From the NCBI GenBank assembly GCA_041665785.1, contig JBAYIE010000001.1, positions 1 to 64,000 of the forward strand: DNA of 64,000 nucleotides, in the 5' to 3' direction. Under the pieces are notes generated by a model that did not search any database, had not been told where the DNA came from, and saw only the letters and a list, made by a program, of their open reading frames with translations. Origin of the DNA: JBAYIE01 sp041665785. Lineage in GTDB: Bacteria; Bacteroidota; Bacteroidia; UKL13-3. Below are positions 26,201-32,919 of this stretch, in pieces (the first letter of the stretch is position 1; each line of letters begins with the position of its first letter). The translations under genes were made by a program, and so were the position numbers.

Positions 26201-26587
26201 GGCGGTGTATTGGGTGCAATGGAAACCATGTATCAGCGTACTAAGATTCAGGAAGAAAGTTTGTATTACGAAACATTGAAACACAATGGTGAATTCCCGA
26301 TTATTGGTGTGAATACATTCCTGAGCAGCAAAGGTTCGCCTACTATATTACCGAAAGAAGTAATTCGATCAACAACAGAAGAGAAGGAATATCAGATCAA
26401 GATGTTGAATGAGATGAAGAAAGGCAATGCGGTAAAAGGGCAAGAAATGCTGCATACTTTGCAACAAAAAGCCATTCATAACGAGAATCTTTTTGAAGCG
26501 CTTATGGAAACGGTTAAATATTGTTCGCTGGGTCAGATTACGGCAGCCCTTTTTGATGTTGGCGGGCAATACCGCAGAAGTATGTGA
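23207..26587 (+). CDS. icmF: Fused isobutyryl-CoA mutase / G-protein chaperone
   Basis: The protein has 1126 residues from the ATG; a TTG three codons upstream is also in frame. IcmF rearranges isobutyryl-CoA and butyryl-CoA using adenosylcobalamin. Residues about 1-140 are the B12-binding domain with the base-off histidine loop DGHDAA (typical proteins have a small residue at the end). Residues about 190-420 are a MeaB/ArgK-like GTPase with P-loop GTGGAGKSS and the ETSGIGQSD switch. The C-terminal mutase barrel starts near residue 540 with FPYTAGIYPFKREGE and MFAGEGGPERTN, hallmarks of IcmF rather than methylmalonyl-CoA mutase. The G-domain loads and protects the cofactor. The gene stands alone. 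Cobalamin supply is not encoded in the window. Confidence 0.95.
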   Translation: MEIIEAYKPKHKIRVVTAASLFDGHDAAINIMRRIIQASGAEVIHLGHDRSAEEVVDTAIQEDANAIAMTSYQGGHVEYFKYMYDLLKQKGCAHIKIFGGGGGTILPEEIEELQQYGISRIYHPDDGRTMGLQGMINDMLQQCDFATGQNLNGELKLLAKQDYKAIARLISAAENDPTGFSDMHQELTHSAKHAKSPVLGITGTGGAGKSSLVDELVRRFLLDFKEKTVAIISVDPSKRKTGGALLGDRIRMNSISNARVYMRSLATRQSNLALSKHVQEAIDIVKSAGFDLIILETSGIGQSDTEIMDHSDVALYVMTPEYGAATQLEKIDMLDFADIIAVNKFDKKGSQDALRDVKKQYQRNHKQFDLPAESMPVYGTIASQFNDPGMNRLYIAVMDKLVEKTSAALKSTYKISDEMSEKVYIIPPARIRYLSEISENNRNYDKWVLKQAEIADTLFGLHTAIETMQSSKLEDRDRLVKVLKEAYHDAELNLDPRNKQLLESWEQKKKLYRDDYFVFKVRDKELRIKTHTESLSHTQVPKVAVPGFKAWGDVLRWALQENFPGEFPYTAGIYPFKREGEDPTRMFAGEGGPERTNKRFHYVSLGMPAARLSTAFDSVTLYGNDPDHRPDIYGKIGNSGVSVWSLDAAKKLYSGFDLSDPKTSVSMTINGPAAIICAFFMNAAIDQQCEKYIRKHGLEKEVEAKINAIFKERGTDRPTYNAEMPEGNDGLGLMLLGVTGDMVLPAEVYQKIKTDTLKQVRGTVQADILKEDQAQNTCIFSTEFSLRLMGDVQQYFIDQAVRNFYSVSISGYHIAEAGANPITQLALTLSNGFTFVEYYLSRGMHIDEFAPNLSFFFSNGIDPEYAVIGRVARRIWAKAMKLKYGANERSQMLKYHIQTSGRSLHAQEIDFNDIRTTLQALYAIYDNCNSLHTNAYDEAITTPTEESVRRAMAIQLIINRELGLAKNENPLQGSFIIEELTDLVEEAVLTEFDRITERGGVLGAMETMYQRTKIQEESLYYETLKHNGEFPIIGVNTFLSSKGSPTILPKEVIRSTTEEKEYQIKMLNEMKKGNAVKGQEMLHTLQQKAIHNENLFEALMETVKYCSLGQITAALFDVGGQYRRSM

Positions 26588-26633
26588 TCGGAAGATGGTT
26601 TAGCTTAGCAACATTTGATGACTAATCTTTTAC

Positions 26634-26662
26634 TTTGAACAAGTGCAATTCGTTTAGATTTG
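26634..26662 (+). promoter_or_regulatory. Promoter of the small outer-membrane-like gene
   Basis: TTTG at 26634-26637, 17 bases, then TAGATTTG at 26655-26662 match the -33/-7 consensus. It lies 18 bases before the ATG. Confidence 0.55.
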
Positions 26663-26680
26663 TAGACCTATATTAATACT

Positions 26681-27178
26681 ATGAAAAAGTTATTGGTTTT
26701 ATTGATTACTGTTGTTTCAGTTCAGGCATGGGCGCAGTATCCGTTGGCAAAAGGAGGCATGCAACTGAATGCCGGAGTGGGATTATCTTCCTGGGGATTG
26801 CCTGTGTATGTAGGGTTTGATTACGGGTTCAGAAAAGATATCTCATTGGGTGCAGAAGCATCCTTTCGTTCATACAATGAAAGCATAGCCGGAAAAAAAT
26901 TCGGACATACCATTATAGGCTTTTTGGGAAATGGAAACTACCATTTCAATAATCTGCTTAATATTTCAGATGAGTTTGATTTGTATGCCGGTTTAAATAT
27001 TGGATTCTTCGTATGGAGTTCGCCATCCGGATATCCCGGATCGGGTGCTTCCGGTTTGGGTATAGGCGGACAATTAGGTGGGCGTTATTATTTCAACAGT
27101 GGATTTGGTATAAACCTCGAATTTGGAGGAGGTAATGCATTTAATGGAGGTAAGTTCGGTATCACCAAAAAGTTTTAA
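26681..27178 (+). CDS. Small outer-membrane beta-barrel-like protein
   Basis: The protein has 165 residues. The signal peptide (MKKLLVLLITVVSVQAWAQ) is cleaved after AWA. The mature part is Gly/aromatic-rich with alternating strands (LNAGVGLSSWGLPVYVGFDYG, LYAGLNIGFFVW, GIGGQLGGRYYF) and ends in Phe, the usual final residue recognised by the barrel assembly machinery. It is short, so an 8-strand barrel of the OmpW/OmpA size is plausible. No known ligand or partner. Confidence 0.75.
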   Translation: MKKLLVLLITVVSVQAWAQYPLAKGGMQLNAGVGLSSWGLPVYVGFDYGFRKDISLGAEASFRSYNESIAGKKFGHTIIGFLGNGNYHFNNLLNISDEFDLYAGLNIGFFVWSSPSGYPGSGASGLGIGGQLGGRYYFNSGFGINLEFGGGNAFNGGKFGITKKF

Positions 27179-27230
27179 ATCACAAACCCGATATTTTTTT
27201 CTCCGATTGTCTTTCTTTATTTTCGATCTG

Positions 27231-27737
27231 ATGCGAATCAGACTTGAGACCGAACGTTTGTACCTGAGAGAATTCACTCTTGAAGATGCTTCCTGTTTAT
27301 TTGACATGCATCAGGATCCTGAAATCTTGCGCTATACAGGCGATCCGTTCCCATGGGACAGCATTCAGGCAACACAGAACATATTAAGTGAAATAATACT
27401 GCCACAGTATAAAAATGGAATGGGGAGATGGGCTGTACATTTGAAATCAGATAACCAGTTCATAGGATGGTGCGGGTTGAAAGATACAGGCAATGAAATA
27501 GATTTGGGGTATCGTTTTCTTAAGGTATATTGGGGAAAAGGATATGCCACGGAAGCAGCCAGAGCGGTTCTGGATTTTGGAAACCGGCTTCATTTGCCAA
27601 ATATTATTGGAAGAGCAGCGGAGGAAAACAAAGCCTCTTTAAGGGTATTGGAAAAAATAGGAATGAAATTTCCGGAGAAGTATACCGATCCGGATTCTGG
27701 AAGATTATCCGTTAAATATAGAAACTCATTTCAATGA
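27231..27737 (+). CDS. GNAT family N-acetyltransferase (RimJ/RimL-like)
   Basis: The protein has 168 residues from the ATG giving MRIRLETERLYLREF. A longer frame that starts inside the previous gene is rejected. LETERLYLREFT is the typical first strand of RimJ/RimL-type enzymes. The acetyl-CoA-binding motif is YWGKGYATEAARAVLDFG, which includes the [R/Q]xxGx[G/A]-like turn, followed by ENKASLRVLEKIGM. Such enzymes acetylate protein N-termini or small amines. The substrate is unknown. Its 3' end overlaps the convergent ArsC/Spx-like gene by 12 bases. Confidence 0.88.
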   Translation: MRIRLETERLYLREFTLEDASCLFDMHQDPEILRYTGDPFPWDSIQATQNILSEIILPQYKNGMGRWAVHLKSDNQFIGWCGLKDTGNEIDLGYRFLKVYWGKGYATEAARAVLDFGNRLHLPNIIGRAAEENKASLRVLEKIGMKFPEKYTDPDSGRLSVKYRNSFQ

Positions 27738-28088
27738 ATTTTCCCAAACGGGTTCGCTAAAACCAACCAGTAATTTGGATCCGTATACAGTTACCGGTCT
27801 TTTAATCATAGAAGGATATTTAATCATCAGGGCAATAGCCCTATCCGGTTTTTGAATTGATTTTTTTTCCTGCTCAGTCAGATTTCTAAATGTGGTGCTT
27901 TTTGTGTTGATGAGTTGCAGCAATTCAGCATATTGGAGCCAATGTTTGATTATTTCCGCTGAAATGCCTTCTGTTTTATAATTGTGAAAATGAAAAGGAA
28001 TATGTTTTTTATTCAACCAGTTGAACGCTTTTTTCATGGTATCGCAGTTTGGTATTCCATATAGGGTAACGGCATTTTTTACAGGCAT
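27726..28088 (-). CDS. ArsC/Spx family protein (YffB-like)
   Basis: The protein has 120 residues from the ATG giving MPVKNAV; nine codons lie upstream in frame. YGIPNCDTMKKAFNWL places the single catalytic-type Cys in the thioredoxin-fold loop, as in YffB and related ArsC-like proteins, which lack the second Cys of classical Spx. The middle LINTKSTTFRNL and the late IKRPVTVYGSKLLVGF are family features. A thiol oxidoreductase or glutathione-linked role is likely but unproven. The gene lies just downstream of, and in line with, the phosphatase/rhomboid genes, so it could be the last gene of that operon. Confidence 0.8.
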   Translation of the reverse strand: MPVKNAVTLYGIPNCDTMKKAFNWLNKKHIPFHFHNYKTEGISAEIIKHWLQYAELLQLINTKSTTFRNLTEQEKKSIQKPDRAIALMIKYPSMIKRPVTVYGSKLLVGFSEPVWENSLK

Positions 28089-28135
28089 TGGATACAGTGA
28101 AGATTTATTAAACAAACAGGAATAACCCCAAATAC

Positions 28136-29218
28136 TTATCGAAGTTTAACGGTACAACTTACCATTTTGTGGTCGCTGAAAGAAAACGATTTCGCGTAAT
28201 AATTGTAGAATTCAAATGAAGGATCGCCCATAATATAATCAATACGCAGTGAAGGCATTGGACCGACGTATGTTCGACCTAACCCAACACCGGCCTCCAT
28301 AAAAGCATCTTTCATCTCACCACGGATGGTTCGGTATGCATAGGAAGTTGGAGAATCGTTAAAGTCGCCGGTTAAAATTACTTTGTGTGGGGATTTTGCA
28401 ATAAAGTCACGAATTTGATCGGCCTGTAAGGCGCGCAACATAAATGCGCGTTTGATTTTTCCTGCAATTCTACGGTATTGAGAAATCTCAAGAGAATCAA
28501 ATTCTTCTTTCAGCTTTTCAACTGCCTGGTATTCTTCTTCCTGAATTCCGATGGATTGCAGGTGAGTTGTTATTAAGCGCAAGGTGTCGCGGTCTATGGT
28601 AAAATCAGCATAGATAGTATAATTTCCGCTGGTTGGATCGTGTTCCACTATTCCGCTTTCAATCAATGGAAATCTGCTGAGGATTGCAATATTGTTGTTA
28701 ACCCAGGTTCCTTTTACCACGCGAATATTACCCTTGTGAAAGTGGTTGTACTTTTTTTGCAATCGGCTGTAAACATTGTTTTTCAGGGTATTATCGGAGC
28801 TCATTTCCTGAAACGCCAATAAATCCGGATTAATCTTATCGATCTTTTCGAAGAAAAAATCTTCTGTTGTTTTATCTACTGGGTCCGGAACATTGAAGTA
28901 TTTGGCATTGAAGGTTAAAATCTGAACACAAGCCGTGTCGCTTTGAGGTGCTTTCTTAGAACCAATTTGTATAAATCGCGGAACATAATTAATGCCGATG
29001 ATGATAGCAGCCAGCGAAAACATGAATTTCAGGTTGAGGAAAATAATCCAATACAGGATAAACAGCATATTCACCGCTAAAATAGCCGGATAAGCCAGTC
29101 CGAGGAATGCAATATGCCATGAAATTTCGGGAGTAATGAATGGTGCCAGATACGAAGCCAACAGTAGTAATATTGCCATCGTATTGAAATAGAATAGAAT
29201 GCGGTTTAAGATAAACAT
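28136..29218 (-). CDS. Membrane-anchored endonuclease/exonuclease/phosphatase family protein
   Basis: The protein has 360 residues. Three hydrophobic helices in residues 1-85 anchor it. The EEP fold follows: LTFNAKYFN, FQEMSSD with the metal-binding Glu, LTTHLQSIG, TGDFNDSP (catalytic Asp/Asn), and the closing SFSDHKMV (catalytic Asp-His). Members cleave phosphodiesters in nucleic acids or lipids such as sphingomyelin. The membrane anchor suggests a periplasmic or lipid substrate. Its start codon overlaps the stop of the rhomboid gene by one base (TAATG), so the two are translationally coupled. Confidence 0.87.
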   Translation of the reverse strand: MFILNRILFYFNTMAILLLLASYLAPFITPEISWHIAFLGLAYPAILAVNMLFILYWIIFLNLKFMFSLAAIIIGINYVPRFIQIGSKKAPQSDTACVQILTFNAKYFNVPDPVDKTTEDFFFEKIDKINPDLLAFQEMSSDNTLKNNVYSRLQKKYNHFHKGNIRVVKGTWVNNNIAILSRFPLIESGIVEHDPTSGNYTIYADFTIDRDTLRLITTHLQSIGIQEEEYQAVEKLKEEFDSLEISQYRRIAGKIKRAFMLRALQADQIRDFIAKSPHKVILTGDFNDSPTSYAYRTIRGEMKDAFMEAGVGLGRTYVGPMPSLRIDYIMGDPSFEFYNYYAKSFSFSDHKMVSCTVKLR

Positions 29219-30081
29219 TATTCTTTGCTGGCTTTAAACAAGGTTTCTTTTTCTTTTTTTGTCAGGCTGTCGTAACCTGATTTTGAGATTTTATCGAGAA
29301 TAGAGTCAATATCAGATTGGGAAGGTTGATTAGCCGTATTGGGCCTGGAAGCGGATTTATAATGAATACGAATATTTTCTTTGCGTTTAAACAAATGCGT
29401 GATACGGTCGGGTATTAAATGTCCTCCGTATTTGTATAAATAACGGATATAAAAAAAGCCAAACAGGGCACCCCCCAGATGTGCAATATGTCCTCCGGCG
29501 TTTCCATTCGGAATGCTGATTAAATCTAAGATTACAGAAGCCAGGGCAATCCATTTAAGTTTAACATTGCCAAAGAAAAGCAATTGAACACTATAATCCG
29601 GAAGCAGGGTTGCGGTGGCAACCACCACTGCCAATATACCGGCTGAAGCACCTAACGCATAGGTTGCCGGTATTTGCATCTGGAAGGCAGGAATAATATT
29701 ATACATTAGTATATATATCAATCCGCCAAAAATTCCACCGCCATAGAATGCTTCCCTGAATTTTCGTTTGCCAAGGTATTCCAGTAACAAACCACCAAGC
29801 CAATACAGCCAAAGCATATTGAACAGGATATGGAAAAAATTATCATGCAGAAAGAGGTAGGTAAACAAAGACCAGGGTTGTGTAATAAAAACCGGTAAGG
29901 AAGCGGGCAACATCAGGTAGAGCATAAATTTATGCATCAGCGATGATTCTGTTCCGCTTATGAGTGCCACAAGATTTAATAAGCCTACGAGCAGGAATAC
30001 CGCAACATTCACCAGAATCAGTTGTTTTACCGGATTGTTGGCCGATCGTAGCGATTGTTTTATTTCCTGAAGCATATTCAT
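29218..30081 (-). CDS. Rhomboid family intramembrane serine protease
   Basis: The protein has 287 residues. A six-helix rhomboid core lies between residues 20 and 215. The helix-2 motif HILFNMLWLYWLGG carries the oxyanion Asn, GASAG carries the nucleophile Ser, and AHLGGALFG carries the catalytic His. The soluble C-terminal tail (about 70 residues) contains the short SDIDSILDKISKSG helix seen in many Bacteroidota rhomboids. It cleaves transmembrane proteins within the inner membrane; substrates are unknown. It lies 3 bases downstream of a second rhomboid gene and is coupled to the EEP gene after it. Confidence 0.92.
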   Translation of the reverse strand: MNMLQEIKQSLRSANNPVKQLILVNVAVFLLVGLLNLVALISGTESSLMHKFMLYLMLPASLPVFITQPWSLFTYLFLHDNFFHILFNMLWLYWLGGLLLEYLGKRKFREAFYGGGIFGGLIYILMYNIIPAFQMQIPATYALGASAGILAVVVATATLLPDYSVQLLFFGNVKLKWIALASVILDLISIPNGNAGGHIAHLGGALFGFFYIRYLYKYGGHLIPDRITHLFKRKENIRIHYKSASRPNTANQPSQSDIDSILDKISKSGYDSLTKKEKETLFKASKE

Positions 30082-30084
30082 ATG

Positions 30085-30921
30085 CTAAAACCGGTTAAAT
30101 GGATTTTCGGTACGTTTCCAGATACGGATCAGAATAAAACCAAACAACATACCTCCAAGGTGAGCAAAATGGGCCACGTTATCACCCGGATTATTTGAAA
30201 TGCCCTGAAACAGTTCTAATGCACCATAAAACAATACGAAGTATTTAGCCTTGATGGGTATGGGCAGAAAAATCAACATTAACTTTGTATTCGGAAATAA
30301 CATACCGAATGCGAGCAGCAAACCAAATACTGCTCCGGATGCACCAACTACCGGAATATTCATTTTCAGCTGAATAAAGCTTTGCAACAATTCACCCGAT
30401 TGTTGAATATACAGCGGATTACCGGGTTGAGTCATCCATTCGCGGTAGAATGAATTCAGTTGTTCATAAGCCCGTGCATTCACCATTTGCTTATGATCCT
30501 GAATAAACAGGATAAAATTATTGATATCGGGGTTGGTCATGTACGACTCTATGGCCGTATTTAATCCATACACTTCATACGTATTTACACCCAAATGCAG
30601 CAAGGCTGCACCCAGCGCAGTGACAAAATAATAGATAAAGAATTTTTTGGCTCCCCAATGATTTTCCAGGACACTGCCAAACATCCACAGTGAAAACATA
30701 TTGAAGAACAAGTGCATAAAACTACCATGCATAAAGACATGCGTAAGGAACTGCACCGGTTTGAAAAAAGTACTGGCCGGGTAATATAAACCCAACAAAC
30801 TATTCAGGCTGTAATTGAAGCGACTTTCCAAAACTACATTGGCCAGAAAGCAGAGTCCGTTAATAATCAGAAGGTTCTTTACTACCGGTGGCAGTATGCT
30901 GGTTTGCCTGAATTGATTCAT
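30085..30921 (-). CDS. Rhomboid family intramembrane serine protease
   Basis: The protein has 278 residues and is the first gene of the rhomboid/EEP operon. Motifs are HLFFNMFSLWMFG (Asn), GASGAVFG (Ser nucleophile) and AHFAHLGGMLFG (His). Compared with the second rhomboid it has a long insertion of about 80 residues between the third and fourth helices (TYEVYGLNTAIESYM to SFIQLKMNIP), probably a periplasmic loop. It is therefore not a simple recent duplicate. A TATTTTTG box lies 7 bases before the start. Confidence 0.92.
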   Translation of the reverse strand: MNQFRQTSILPPVVKNLLIINGLCFLANVVLESRFNYSLNSLLGLYYPASTFFKPVQFLTHVFMHGSFMHLFFNMFSLWMFGSVLENHWGAKKFFIYYFVTALGAALLHLGVNTYEVYGLNTAIESYMTNPDINNFILFIQDHKQMVNARAYEQLNSFYREWMTQPGNPLYIQQSGELLQSFIQLKMNIPVVGASGAVFGLLLAFGMLFPNTKLMLIFLPIPIKAKYFVLFYGALELFQGISNNPGDNVAHFAHLGGMLFGFILIRIWKRTENPFNRF

Positions 30922-30928
30922 TTGTCGT

Positions 30929-30936
30929 CAAAAATA
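30929..30936 (-). promoter_or_regulatory. Predicted -7 box TATTTTTG of the rhomboid operon
   Basis: It matches TAnnTTTG on the minus strand and ends 7 bases before the ATG of the first rhomboid gene. The -33 element is not clear. Confidence 0.4.
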
Positions 30937-31053
30937 AGCACAAGTGCGGAAGTTTGGTAAGGGTAAAAATTATTGAATGTGTATTAAACGTTGAATAGAC
31001 TCTCATTGTTTGTTATTCGACCGTAAATCTTTAAGTTTACACAAATTCGCTGA

Positions 31054-31680
31054 GTGAAAAGTTTTTGGGACATTTTTAATCCGGAAGAGTTGATCCGATA
31101 TGGTGGTCTGGCTCTGGTTTACCTGATTGTATTTATTGAAAACGGAATCTTCTTTGGTTTTTTTTTACCGGGAGATTCCTTTCTGTTTACAGCAGGTTTA
31201 CTTTGTTATCTCGGAGTATTGGATGTAGATCTTGCGGTATTACTCTCCGGGATTTCCATTTCAGCAGTCCTGGGATATTATGTGGGGTATTATTTTGGAT
31301 ACAAAACCGGCGAAGCATTATATAAGAAGGAAGATACCATATTTTTTAAAAAGAGTTACCTGACTACGGCGGAACAATTTTATAAAAAGTACGGTGGATT
31401 TGCCCTCATTATGGGTCGATTCCTGCCTATAGTAAGAACGTTTGCACCAATTCTTTCAGGAGTAGTTAAAGTAGATCATCGTTTGTTTTTTATTTACAAT
31501 ATTATCGGAGGTATTTTATGGCCCGGCATTATTGTAACGATGGGTTATTATATCGGGAGTGTTTTCCCCAACGTTTTGGATTATATCTCGTACATCATCA
31601 TCGCCTTTATTGTGGTTACCACCATACCTATACTCAACAATATTAACAAACAGCGAAAGTCAAAAAATTCAGCGGCTTAA
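31054..31680 (+). CDS. DedA family membrane protein
   Basis: The protein has 208 residues from a GTG start. The family signature is clear: FIENGIFFGFFLPGDSFLFTAG near the N-terminus, the GYYFGYKTGEALYKK loop, GGFALIMGRFLPIVRTFAPILSG (acidic/Arg re-entrant motif) and NIIGGILWPG. DedA proteins are inner-membrane lipid flippase-like transporters that recycle undecaprenyl phosphate or phospholipids. The last 12 bases overlap the 3' end of the convergent permease gene. Confidence 0.93.
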   Translation: MKSFWDIFNPEELIRYGGLALVYLIVFIENGIFFGFFLPGDSFLFTAGLLCYLGVLDVDLAVLLSGISISAVLGYYVGYYFGYKTGEALYKKEDTIFFKKSYLTTAEQFYKKYGGFALIMGRFLPIVRTFAPILSGVVKVDHRLFFIYNIIGGILWPGIIVTMGYYIGSVFPNVLDYISYIIIAFIVVTTIPILNNINKQRKSKNSAA

Positions 31681-32889
31681 TTGCCTGGCTTTAATTGCCG
31701 GATAAATGGCTGTCATTACACCCAACACCAGAACGGTGGCGAATACCAGCAACACATCGCTCAAACGCATCATGACCGGATACGATTGAAACATGAAAGA
31801 GGCAGCCTGGCTAAGTTGAACAAAACCATATTGCTGTTGAAAATAACATAAAGAGATTCCCAGAAACAATCCGATGATTCCACCTACAAGTGCCTGAAAC
31901 ATTCCCTGAAACAAAAATATTCCTGCAATTTTATTGCTTCTGAGACCCATGCTGCTGAGAATGTGAATGTCTTTTTGTTTTCCGATTACCATGATATACA
32001 AAGATCCGATGGTATTGCTGGCTGCTATCAGCAGAATAAAGAACAGTATAAAATAGCTCATCAGTTTTTCCGATTGCATTACTTTAAAAAATGCTTCCCG
32101 TTGTTCAAACCTGTTCTTGATGGTAAAACCGGGATATTGCTTTTGCAGTTGCCGGATGATGGATTTTTGATCAGCATCACGCGTTAATTCTATTTCAATG
32201 GAAGAAAGGGCATTGGGTTTGTCGATCAATTTACGCAAAAAAGGCAATGGAGTCAGTACATACCGTTCATCTACTTCCTGCTGAACGGTAAAACTACCTG
32301 CAGGATAGATCGCATCCTGATTAAAAGATTCCATAGTTTCCAATGGGTTATATTCTCCCCGTTTGGGCACATAAAATACCAGACGTTGAAATACATCCGA
32401 CGGATCAATGGCCAGTTGATACGCTATTCCCTGTCCAACCAACGCATATGAACGGCCATTTTCTTCCAGCATTTTTTCTCCGGTAACCATACAACTGTCG
32501 AGCGAGGTCATATGCAGAAATTGTTCGTCGACTCCTTTGGCTGTGGCAATACTTTGTCGTTCATCGTAACGCAGCAATACATTTTCCTCCAGCACTTTTG
32601 AATAGGTTTGTATGCCCGGAGTACGTTTCAATTCATCAAAGTTGATTTGATTTTCGTTGAATGACTTCCCATAGGTTGCTGAAATCTGAATATCGGCATC
32701 GAAGTTATTGTAAAGTGTAGTGAAGATATCTTCAAAGCCGTTAAACACACTCAACACGATGATCAGGGCAGCAGAGCCGGCAATATAACCCATCAGGGAA
32801 ATGCCGGAAATGATGGAAATCAAATTGAATGAACCTCCGCCCTTGCGCGAAAAAAAATAACGGCGTGCTATCTTAAAAGATACATTCAT
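31669..32889 (-). CDS. FtsX-like ABC transporter permease (LolC/LolE type)
   Basis: The protein has 406 residues with an N-terminal membrane helix (FNLISIISGISLMGYIAGSA, about 20-45), a periplasmic domain of about 200 residues, and three C-terminal helices with the FtsX-type pattern (YFILFFILLIAASNTIGSLYIMVIGKQKDI). The N-terminal IARRYFFSRK is typical of LolC/LolE, which extract lipoproteins from the inner membrane for transport to the outer membrane. The ATPase gene is not adjacent. A macrolide-export-type role cannot be excluded. Confidence 0.85.
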   Translation of the reverse strand: MNVSFKIARRYFFSRKGGGSFNLISIISGISLMGYIAGSAALIIVLSVFNGFEDIFTTLYNNFDADIQISATYGKSFNENQINFDELKRTPGIQTYSKVLEENVLLRYDERQSIATAKGVDEQFLHMTSLDSCMVTGEKMLEENGRSYALVGQGIAYQLAIDPSDVFQRLVFYVPKRGEYNPLETMESFNQDAIYPAGSFTVQQEVDERYVLTPLPFLRKLIDKPNALSSIEIELTRDADQKSIIRQLQKQYPGFTIKNRFEQREAFFKVMQSEKLMSYFILFFILLIAASNTIGSLYIMVIGKQKDIHILSSMGLRSNKIAGIFLFQGMFQALVGGIIGLFLGISLCYFQQQYGFVQLSQAASFMFQSYPVMMRLSDVLLVFATVLVLGVMTAIYPAIKARQLSR

Positions 32890-32919
32890 GCAGGGTAGCT
32901 TTTCCTAAACATGAAAAAA

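Noticed and set aside
27123..27230. N-terminal extension of the GNAT enzyme
   Set aside because: It overlaps the 3' end of the preceding gene; the family's first strand starts at the internal ATG 27231.
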